64,000 nucleotides of DNA from Hordeum vulgare subsp. vulgare (taxonomy: Eukaryota > Streptophyta > Magnoliopsida > Poales > Poaceae). A model generated the notes under the pieces. That model made no database searches. It had not been told where the DNA came from and saw only the letters and a list, made by a program, of their open reading frames with translations. The DNA lies in NCBI RefSeq assembly GCF_904849725.1, contig NC_058524.1, positions 355,195,823 to 355,259,822 of the forward strand, in the 5' to 3' direction. This document shows positions 12,235 to 21,627 of this stretch, in pieces (the first letter of the stretch is position 1; every line of letters begins with the position of its first letter). The position numbers and the translations under genes were made by a program.

Positions 12235-12251
12235 TTGGCGCCACCGTGGGG
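12235..12251 (+). other. Primer-binding site of the Tat-clade element
   Basis: TTGGCGCCACCGTGGGG starts one base after the LTR end. It belongs to the TGGCGCC class of gypsy PBS. It fixes the plus orientation of the element whose gag resumes at 27784. Confidence 0.7.
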
Positions 12252-12921
12252 CCGGCGGCGACGGCGGCCTGACTAACGTTACGGGCGGGACCTTTCACCC
12301 CTTCTCGCGAGCGCCTGGCGCACTGCTTGGTTGTGCTCTACGATGCACTTGACTGCGTCAATGACAACGCCTGCTGCCTCGAGGACGCGGACTTCCCCGT
12401 CGACGGCTCCATCGTCTCCTTCGGCTCACACCGCATCTACGACACGGTCGTACCCAACGAGTATCCCCACCGAGGTGCTCAGCTGCGATGAAGTGCCGCT
12501 GTCCGACGATGGCGACCTCTGTGCCGGCCTTGGTGACCTCTCACTACTAGAAAAAAGGTTGTTAGTGGCGCACCTATTTTGGGTATTAATGGCGCACTAT
12601 AGGTGCGCCACTATTATCACACCACTACTAATAAATAGTATTGGCGCACGCTTGGTGCGCCACTGTTAATCTACATAGAGGTAATGACCGTCGTCTCGTT
12701 GGGCGGTACGTCTAGGTATCGTACCCCGCTTCACGCCGCAGTGGTCACACTGCGCGCACCCATCCCTCTGGTGGTTGACCCTACGTTCACAACAGAGGAG
12801 ATGGATTGCCACCTCCAGCACCTGATCAGGGACTTGGACGCGCTAGAGGCTACCCAGCATGAGTTCGAGGCAACTCGGCACGAGTTCAATGTGGCCCACG
12901 TACTCACGTGGGCAGCCCCCG
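12252..12921 (+). other. 5' leader / start of gag region of the Tat-clade element
   Basis: This sequence lies between the PBS and the LARD insertion point. A 112-codon plus frame at 12331-12669 runs into the CACTA scrap, and an 80-codon frame at 12684-12926 contains a short helix-prone segment with repeated EATRHEF-like words. Neither is a recognisable domain. Removing 12922-27783 joins this leader to the gag N-terminal frame at 27784. Confidence 0.55.
12542..12670 (+). mobile_element. CACTA terminal fragment with hairpin repeats
   Basis: It begins CACTACTAGAAAAAAGG, a typical CACTA terminal inverted repeat. Copies of TGGCGCAC and GGTGCGCCA follow, facing each other as short hairpins (12565-12670), as in the array at 42001-42352. 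No opposite TIR is present, so this is an end-only remnant or a deletion derivative sitting in the Tat leader. Confidence 0.75.
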
Positions 12922-13458
12922 TGTAACTTGCCGAAACCAACGCTTTAGAAGTCACTTCTTATTTCGTCATCGTCGAGTGAATTATTTGGTTTTCGCATTC
13001 ATCATTGCATCATCTGCATCATCGGCATTGCATCGGCACAACGTTGCTAACATGCATCCGTTTCGTCGTTGACTGTTTCGAGACCAACCACACACGAACG
13101 CGCCGTCGACATCATTTAATTTTTTTAAAAAACTTTGTACAAGACATTGTCGGAAATGGTTGAAAGTTAGCGTGCGATCTTAATATAGTGTAGCTAGACC
13201 GCGTGTCAAATATCGTCGTAATTAGAGTCCGTTTAATGCCCGGACGGTCGACCGTAACGGCACCGTCATCGGTTTATTCGTTGGACGTTTTTCGATTTTA
13301 TAAACTTGTGTCATGGGCCGCATTCTTCCCTCTCTTCTCATCCCACATCCCCCTACACAACTCTTAAGCCCAGCCTAGCCTCCCCACGGCCGGGTCTGTC
13401 TGATCGCGATATGTGGACTCAAAACAGTGATAAAACACACCTAAACCCTAACCCTGCC

Positions 13459-13466
13459 GATAAAAG
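13459..13466 (+). promoter_or_regulatory. Mutated TATA box in the LARD 5' LTR
   Basis: GATAAAAG lies where the 3' LTR has TATAAAAG (25395-25402), in matching flanking sequence. The solo LTR has TATAAATAG on its minus strand at 37619-37627. The copy that would drive transcription of this element has lost the first T of its TATA box. Confidence 0.55.
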
Positions 13467-15274
13467 GTGGACCCCCACGTCCAAAAATGGACCTCCCCAC
13501 ATCCTCCTCCGTAAATACACTGCCCAGCCACCTCCCCACCGCCACTTGGCGGCTCCAGATCGGGCTCCACCGCCACCCAGCCAACGCGCCGCCACCCAAG
13601 CCTCGTCTGTTGCCAACCAACGCTTGCCACATCGCCCTCCACCTGCTCCCATAGCGACAGGTCCACCCGGGCCAGGGGAAGCCCGCATGCCCGCCTACGA
13701 GGCCTATCACGGCCCGAAGTCGCAGCCGCCCGAGCGGCTTGCCTCGCACATCCCGTTCAATCCCCACCAAACACCCGTGCCTCCCAGACACCATGCTCTT
13801 CAGCAGCCACCGCCTCGCCACCGGCGGGAGCCCTCGCCACACCGCCGCCGCTTCGACCTCCCCTCGCAAGCCCGCGCCGCTCCGCCAACTCTATTCGCTG
13901 CCTCCCTAACCCCTCGGCTATCTCTCCCATAACAGAAGCAACAACACTATTGGAGCTCCTTTCGCCGCCCTCATGGCTCTAGCCCCGTCACCGGCCCGAT
14001 CAGGCCAGATCCGGACCGGATTCACCGATCCCGTCGCCTGCCTCGTCGCCCGTGCATCGTCTCGCCACCGGTGAAGCCCTGCGTCGAGCGGTGACTCATA
14101 CACGGCCACCAACGCTCGAGCGTTGACCTCGTGGGCTTCGCGAGCATGCTCCAGCGTCCTGGGCCGCCTCACCCAATGGCCCAACACCGCGCCAAGGACC
14201 TACCAGCATTGGCATATCTCAGTCACACCGCATGGACCAAGCCTAGTAGGTGAGCACTCCCTGTCCCGCTATCCTCTGCCCACTACAACACATAGCTATG
14301 TTGCGCACATGCTGTTGTCTCGGATTAGGCCCATTTTGTGTTTTTTCTGGACGAATTTGTCTAATTATCTAGGGAATTGTAGATTTATAGAAAAACCCTT
14401 GCACTCATGCATATAATAACTTCACAACCGTGTGTCAGATTAAAATAATATAGATATGTAAAATGTGTACAATTTTGTGTAAATTAATAATTTCGCGCTT
14501 TCACACATGTTAAAAATATTTAAACTAGATGTTTGCATTTTTTTGCGTGATGCCATATTAAAAATGATTTTAATCATAGCAAATTAGTCGTGCATCGGAT
14601 TTAAAAACTTTATACATTAAAAATACTAAGAATTTTGTGTAGTTTCCTAATATCCAACTATCACATGTATTTAAAAAGCTTAACTTGTTGTTTTCATAAT
14701 TAACACTTTGTTTCACAATTAATAAACCATATATCCAATTAAAATGATCCACATATGTAACTTGTCTAGAAAAATGTGTAGAATAACATGGTGGTATTTA
14801 CATTGTTGTTTAACCACTCCAAAGTTATGTAATAGGTAGAACAGTACAGAATCTTAATTTGCATATGGAGACTTTCCGCAATTGTTATTCGTTGGTCCGG
14901 CCTCATTTAAACTTGACTAGAATATCATGTAGTTTCCTAATATCTTGTTGCATCCATGATTAACATGCTTGTGGCTTTCATTTGCATACATTTTGCATTC
15001 ACGTCATATCATTTTGTGTTGCTCATATATTTTAAACTATAGCTCTGTTTTAAATGATCTATATATGTAAATCGACTAGAATGACATTTAGAATCACATG
15101 GTCAACTTTATTTTTTGTTTAATAAATATAAAATGTGTCTAGTTCATATTTGGTCCAACTCCTAAATTAACATATGGAGTCATTTTGAAGATGCTATATG
15201 TTGTTTCCGACCTCATTTAAAATGCCTAACTCGGCCTTCATTTGGTCCAATTCCTAAATTAACATATGGGTTTA

Positions 15275-17000
15275 AGGATGGCGGCTTGGTCGACGTTGGC
15301 TTTCTTCTCAAATTTCTCCTGGTCAGCCTTCATTTATTCTAACTTGGCCTGCAGTAAGCGGAATTTAGCCTCCAGCCCAGAGTAAGCATCCTGTTGACCA
15401 GTCAAATTCTTCTTTAAGTCGGCTACCGCTGCCTCACTCTGGGCCATAGACTCCTGCACATAATATTTGGGGAGACAATTCTCAGAATTTTTGCAAGCAA
15501 TACTCCTGACACTTGGGGGCTAATGTATGATTTTTTATCAAAAAGTCATACCACATACATGACCCGACTCATCTTCTAAGAAGATGACCCGACCCTTGGG
15601 GGCTACAGGTTGAAGTTTTCTATTGCAAGACCCGGCTCATCTTCAAAGAAGATGACCCGACCCTTGGGGGCTACACGTTGAAGTTTTCTAGTACAAGACC
15701 CGGCTCATCTTCTAAAAAAGATGACCCGGCCCTTGGGGGCTAAAGGTTGAAGTTTTCTACTTCAAAGACCCGGCTCATCTTAAAAAGATGACCCGACCCT
15801 TGGAAGGCTAATGAGTATAGGATCATATATCCGCATACCTCGTGTTTGGTCCTCATAAGGCGGAGCAGGATTTTGTTCAGCTCAAAATCCTTCTCCAGGT
15901 GAGTTGTGAAGCCGAAGCATAGCTGGTCGAATTCGAGCTTCTTGTATTGAGGAAGTTTGAGGTGTTCTGAGTCGCCATCAGGGGAAAGGCGACTTGCCTT
16001 TGAGGTATATTTGGAGAGCACGGCAGTTGGAGGAGTAGAGTAGCCAAAGCCGGTAACCACGACGTCTGGGTCATGTGTCGCCTTGAGAGGGCTTGGCGGG
16101 TTACTCTGGCCAGCGGTCTGTTTCAAAATGATAGGCGAGTCATCTCAAGCGTCGGGAATATTGCCTCCAGGAATATCACAAGTCGCCTTTTGCTCCCTTT
16201 CAGCTTCACAAACAAATGTGCCCGTTCCTAAGGCATCAGATGTTTGTTGCGTAGAAGGAGAGTCGCCGGTTTTCCTCTTCTTTTCTTGTGCCTTGCGATA
16301 AAGCGCCAAGGTTAAAAGCACATGTTATTGTTCAGGAAGCTTGGGTTAACAATGAAGACTTACCCTTGCACACAAACCATCGGCAGGAGAGCAGAGATGG
16401 CCGAGTCGCCAGATGTGGGAGGAGAAGTCTGACAGGACAAAGACTTGAAGGTCACAAAAATGGTGGGTTATATTTCACACGACAAAATATATAACAAGAC
16501 AAAAGTGTACCTCACTGGTCCGTTTCCGACCGGTCCTCTTCTCGGGCAGTCCAGTGACCAAGTCGCCAGAGCGACTACGGATCTTGCAAGAGGGGGTGAA
16601 TTTTGCTTTCTTCAAAAGGAAATCAGGGTCCATATAAGCATAAGGATGAGATATGGGCACTTTTCCACAGATCCACCTGGCTGGTCTAGGGGAAGAAGAA
16701 GGTGAGTCGGAAGAAATGGAAATTACCTCGACTGCATCATTCTTGCTCTCATCGTCATCACCCGACATGTAAAGATAATATGGTATAAGCTTAAGTCGGA
16801 ACATATAGAGAAGGGACGAGGGAAAAGCCTTACCTCAGAATTTTCCTCGTCTGCGTGAGAGTAGCCAACAAAAGATGAATCTTTGGTGGCAGTTTTCTTC
16901 CTGCTCACCGTCTTCTTCTTCTTGGTTGGCACCTTGGTGGACTTTGGGGGGGCGGTTTTGGGACCCCTCCGCCAAAACACATCGGTTTTATGATAAACAG
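15275..17000 (-). pseudogene. Downstream exons of Tat antisense ORF (second element)
   Basis: Minus-strand exon-like blocks with donor-like GT sites follow the main exon. One near 16830-16980 reads KTAPPKSTKVPTKKKKTV and ends before GAG/GTAAGGC. A second near 16515-16760 reads KNDAVEVISISSDSPSSS. A third at about 15840-16270 reads GDSEHLKLPQYKKLEFDQLC and ends before GAG/GTATGCGG. A coiled-coil segment at about 15275-15450 reads MAQSEAAVADLKKNL. Together they describe a protein with a basic linker, a Ser-rich region and a C-terminal coiled coil. One in-frame stop is visible near 16145. The product is of unknown function. Confidence 0.5.
15561..15812 (+). repeat. Tandem repeat of 68-70 bp, about 3.7 copies
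   Basis: Units begin at 15561, 15629, 15697 and 15767 with GACCCGRCTCATCTT. Each unit contains a small hairpin (TCATCTTC facing GAAGATGA) and the phrase CCCTTGGGGGCTA. The last unit is partial. It lies between or within exons of the antisense ORF, in the region of Tat elements known to generate satellite-like arrays. Confidence 0.85.
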
Positions 17001-17066
17001 AGACACGTCTTTAACCACGAAGGATTGCTAAGTATAGACAAGACAAATGGCGGATTTGATTCTTAC

Positions 17067-17948
17067 TGGTGGCACCGGGTTGGCACGGCAGGAGCCTTTA
17101 AGGCCGATCTTGGCGCATTCTTCCAGAGACTCGCATGTCATCTTCTTAATGACTCCGACGATCTCGCTCTCTGAGAGTTGGCGGCGACTGAAGCGTTGTG
17201 GATGGTCTAAAGTACCATCATCCTTGTACATCAACCCGTCGCGGAGACTTAGGGGAAGGATACTCCATTCTATCCAGCAACGGAACAGGTCGATCCCGAT
17301 GAGCCCATTATTGTCCAGGAATTTCAGATCTGAAAAGAGTGGGATGAACTCCGACTCTTCTTCTTCAGTAAGCTTGTCAGGGAATTTGAAATGCATAGGC
17401 AAGCGGTCTGCTCTGAAACCCGGAAGAGGGTTCTCGCCTGGTGGAGCAGTGTTCTGGCAGTAGAACCATGACTCGGCACATCCTTTGGGGTGGCTGGACA
17501 AAAGAACTATCGGGAATCCACGCTCGCGGCGTCTCTGAATGTTGACTCCTCCAAGCTCATGGTTGGCACCGTTGGAGAACTTGGTCTGGCGGTTTAAGTG
17601 GAAGAAGTTCCAGAACAAAGGGATCGAGGGTTCTTTCTGTAAGTACACTTCACAGAAGACCTGGAACTGGCATAGATTGCTGATGGAATTGGGCCCTAGG
17701 TCTTGAGGATGAAGGTTGAGGAAGTGCAGGACGTCTCGAAAAAACTTTGATCCAGGCGGCTTGAATCCACGCTCGAGGTAGTTAGTGAAGATCACCACTT
17801 CTCCTGGAGCAAGGTTGGGAATCAAATCGCCCAGGGCGGTTCTCCAACCAATAGTCTCCTTACTATAAAGGAGACCCGCCTCGACGTATTTCTCGAGTGT
17901 GGCATCGTCGACTTTGGTTGGCAACCAATCACGCTTCGTGATGGTCAT
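17067..17948 (-). pseudogene. Main exon of Tat antisense ORF (putative gypsy-type transposon domain)
   Basis: The minus-strand frame starts at Met 17948 (MTITKRDWLPTKVDDATLE) and stays open for about 294 codons to a splice-donor-like CCACCA/GTAAGA at 17067. Segments such as GEVVIFTNYLERGFKPPGSK and FFRDVLHFLNLHPQDLGPNS match my memory of the plant 'putative gypsy type transposon' domain (Pfam PF04195), which occurs as an antisense ORF near the 3' end of Tat-lineage elements. It has no catalytic motif I can name. The frame is intact over this exon, unlike the gag-pol remnants nearby. Upstream on the minus strand (18538-18870) is a GC-rich leader with a TTAAATAG promoter-like motif. Confidence 0.65.
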
Positions 17949-18931
17949 GACTACAAAAAACGGAGTGCGAGGCGACTCAGCAGAAGATTAGAAAGTATTC
18001 CAACCCGCTGGTATGGATCTATGGTGTTCACAAAAGGGTTTCGTAACTCGCCCAACAGTTAACGTGCATCATAGCTCGTTATCTTGGCGATCTACGAATA
18101 TACCTTCGGGGTTGTTTTAACTCGCCCACCAGACTGAAAGAAAGGCGTCTTGACTACAGTAATTAAACTGAGTCGCCATGAAGGCTGAAGTTAAAAGGCG
18201 ACTCTTGGAAACGTTCTTGTCCTTAGAGATATTCTCAATGGGTGAAAAAACATGTTTCTATGGACAGGCGGTAAGTTATGGATCTACAGACAGATGAAAA
18301 TAAGAAGATATCATCTAAAGTAATGGCGATGAAACTGCGCATATAGTACAACTACAGTGTTGGTCAACAAAACATGAGTTTGAACTAGCGGGAGGCCGTG
18401 ACTAAAATGGCCGATGCCTGTTGCAATCTAAAGCTAATCGCTGCAACGGGAAACAGATCTAACATAGTTCGAGGTGTTCGTCCTGCTATGGAACTGGCTG
18501 GCAAGAGAGCTACGGACATGGAGTTCTTGGTCTACGCCTAAGAGAGGGAAGGAATGTACCTGACAATAGGGGATCGCCACCGGGAACAAGGTCTCGGAGC
18601 TTCGTGTTCCTTGGCGCCCGGAAAGCCGCGGTCGATGGAGAAAGACTCCAGGAGCTGGGGATGACGCCGGGCGTTGGAGCCAAGGACGACGCCGGACGTT
18701 GGAGCTCGGAGACGGTGCCGAGAAGCCGGTGCGCGGAGACGAAGATGAATGTGGGATGGGGGTTGGTGGCGAGGTTTCTCCCCCCCCCCATTTCTCTCGC
18801 TATTTAAGGAGAAGGAACGCGAAACGAGGTTGTCAATGCGGGAATCGAGGCGACAAGTCAGTAAACGCAATGATGGCGCCTAGATTTTCGGGATAAACAA
18901 TTATGGGCGAAAGATTCGCTGACAGTTACAG

Positions 18932-19603
18932 TGTTTGGGGACTGGAACCGAGGAGATGAGGCGACACCCTTTAATGTTGTATGGCGACTCAGGTTAGAGC
19001 GCCACGAATGGCGGCTCAATGTTCGCCGAAGGCTGGAAATAAGAAGAGTCGCCCCAAGATTGAAGGGAGTTTATTGACACGAATGAATTCATGACAATCT
19101 GGGGCGTAATGTTGGGGATGTTACCTGTGGGTAAGCCGCCCTTAATGGGTCGGGTCACCAAAGGGGCGACTCACCTTTGGCCATGTGTCCAGTGGCCCAG
19201 GAGTTGTGGGGCGGTTCAAGAAGACCGTGCGGATGATGGAACGTCAAGGAAGCTCCTGGTCGTGGGGAGCATGGTGACTTAGAGATAAGGAAGACTACCA
19301 AGTGTAGGATAGTAGGACTTTGTAAACCCTAGGGCCTCGACCTGTATATAAAGGTGAGTCCCAGGGAAAGGTCAAGCGAGTTAGAGAGAATCGAGAGCTA
19401 GGTTAGGCGAGTTACGCCCTCCTTGTAATCGAAACCATCATCAATCTACACAAAGCAGGACGTAGGCTTTTACCTCCTCACGAGGGGCCGAACCTCGGTA
19501 AATCTGAGTATTTCTTTCGCTCACCCCCTTCGAGTCGCCACCAAGGTGCGATGGCTCCATATTTAAGTCCTTTCACGAGGACATCTGCCATGACAAAACC
19601 ACG
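18932..19603 (+). repeat. Probable 3' LTR of the second Tat-clade fragment
   Basis: A candidate start is TGTTTGGGGACTGG (18932), and the end CAAAACCACGA resembles the end of the LTR at 12233. A TATA box (TATATAAAG, 19345-19353) faces plus, followed by a putative leader. The exact start is a guess; the end is set by return to LARD LTR sequence at about 19604. Confidence 0.5.
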
Positions 19604-21615
19604 ATAGTGTAGTTTAGTTATGCTTCACCTTTTTCCATGCTAAACAATATTTAATATGGTCGTGTACCAAAATGGGAATGAAGTAAGTAATTCAAATTGG
19701 AGTTTCGTCAATATGCAATTCGTTGCATATTGAGCTTCACTTAGTGTGTAGGAGTTCATTGTTGTGCTTATCGTGTCTTGCACAATTACATGAACATGCA
19801 TCATATGTGTTTGAACATCTTGTCATGCATATGTGGTGGTGTTTATCGTGTGTTGATTGTAGTTTCCGGATTGATACTTCTCAATAGAGTTCCGAAACGC
19901 TTCGGAGTGTGAGAATTCGTTAGACTACATCGGTTCGTTTGCTTCATGGGTTCGTTCTTCATCCAAGAGGGATCACGGGCAAGATGATCATTTCCGTAGA
20001 TACTACTACTATCATTGTTATGCTAGTTGTCTAGTTTCTTTCGCTATGTCATGTTGCCTACCGCCTGTTTAATAAGGCTCCCAACATTGCCATGAAAAAC
20101 CTCCAATCCCTCCACATCCCAGCAAACCACTCTTTGGCTATGTTATCGCTTGCTCAGGCTTCTTATAGCATTGCTAGTTGCAGGTGCAGTTCCTTCCACG
20201 CGAAATATGGATTCCTTGTTATATCAACATATTATTGCCAATTAATTTAATGTACATATATACTTTGTAAAAGGTAGAAGGCTTGGCCTTCTAGCCTGGT
20301 ATTTTGTTCCATCTTTGCCAGCTGTTACTTGTGTATCGGTGTTATGTTGCATAACTGAGTGCTCCTAACATGCTTGAGGTTGTTATGGGGACCCCCTTGA
20401 CATTTGTTTTTGGATAAAACTCTTTTGGCAAGGCCCACTATAGGAACTATATTAGCCCAACATAATAATGCTAAACACAGTTATTAAAACATAGAGCATC
20501 ATGAAGCACAGGAGTAGTTTAACGTAATACAGGGGGCCAATGCTGATGGTGTTCTTCCCAAACACGTAGAAGGTGGGGCCACCACAGGGAAACTCGAGGT
20601 TTGGTTTTACTCGTACTATGACCCATCCGGTTGTGCCCTAAGAACAAGATACGCGGCTCCTATCGGAACTGTCCGCACATCGGGCAGCCTTGCTGGATTT
20701 GTTTTACTCTTATTGAAGGTCTTGTGCACTAGGATATGTGTGATACTTCGAGCTATCTCGAGGCTGATGTTTTCTCTCCAGGGAAGCTTGTGGTAGTTTG
20801 TGATGGACTAGTTGGAGCACCCCTGCAGGGTTAAATCTTTCTAAGAGTCGTGCCCGCGGTTATGTGGAAACTTGGAAACTTTGAATAACACCCGGTCATA
20901 GAAAACTTGAAATCAAATATGCCAACTGTGTGCATAACCGTGACTGTCTCTTCTCGTGAGTTTTGCATCCGAGAAAGGAAACGGTGGGGTTATGGTTGAC
21001 ATAAGTTTGTGTTCAGGATCACTTTGTGATCATTCTTAGTTCACGTCCGCTTATCCTTAGATCACACCCCCCTCTTATTCTTGTACTTGAAAGTTAGCCA
21101 CCCAAACAAATATTTAGTTGCTTGCTGCAGCCTCTTAAGTTAACCATTCCTCACCCATAAATCTTTGATAGTCTTGATACCTTTGGAAATGACATTGTTG
21201 AGTCCCTATGTCTCACAGATTACTAGAACAACAGTTGTAGGTACAGGTAAAGCGATACTTTCACGTGAATGTAATCATTGTTCCATTTGGATTTTCTTCT
21301 TCTTCATTCTCCTTCATTGATCTAGGATGGGTTCCAGGCCGGCAGTCTGGGATAGCAAGGATGGACGTCGTTCTTTTATTGTTTGTTTTTGTCTGTAGTT
21401 GGACCCTCCTCTTCTACATGATGTTTGAATATATTGTTCTATTCAGATATTTATGTTGTAGCTTGTGGTGAGTGTAACCCAATTCCATATACTCATCTCT
21501 TCTGGACATGTACTTGTACCGATATCCATCCTTGCGAAACGACGAGATGCACTTCTGTCCCCATTGAGACCCTCGAGCCAAAATAAGGATAGGATCGCAG
21601 CTTGGGCGTTACAAG

Positions 21616-21627
21616 TTGGTATCAGAG
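21616..21627 (+). other. Primer-binding site of the LARD
   Basis: TTGGTATCAGAG begins two bases after the 5' LTR end. It is the initiator-Met-tRNA-type PBS used by many gypsy elements, including LARDs. Confidence 0.85.

Larger units (their letters stand above)
15229..19603 (+). mobile_element. Fragment of a second Tat-clade element inside the LARD LTR
   Basis: Comparison with the solo LARD LTR shows foreign DNA here. It contains, in order, a coiled-coil-coding antisense segment, a 68-70-bp tandem repeat, an antisense spliced ORF with a gypsy-type transposon domain and an LTR-like 3' end with a TATA box. That is the 3' half of a plus-strand Tat-clade element; its gag-pol is absent. A 29-bp LARD segment (15149-15177) is repeated at 15241-15269 at the left junction, which points to insertion or repair with filler DNA. 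Confidence 0.7.
12922..21613 (+). repeat. 5' LTR of the LARD, interrupted by a Tat fragment
   Basis: It starts TGTAACTTGCC and ends GGGCGTTACA. The parts 12922-15228 and 19604-21613 are LTR and match the solo LTR at 33316-38195 (reverse orientation), while 15229-19603 is foreign. Without the insert it would be about 4.3 kb. The GC-rich part (13300-14230) yields long overlapping frames, up to 208 codons, but these are Pro-, Arg- and Ala-rich and differ between LTR copies, so I do not treat them as genes. Confidence 0.85.

Noticed and set aside
13440..13456. Telomere-like words (CCTAAACCCTAACCCT)
   Set aside because: Only about two units, within LTR sequence, and not present in the sister LTR; chance.
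13306..13932. 208-codon Pro/His-rich plus-strand frame
   Set aside because: GC-rich LTR sequence with biased composition; not conserved in the 3' LTR or solo LTR.
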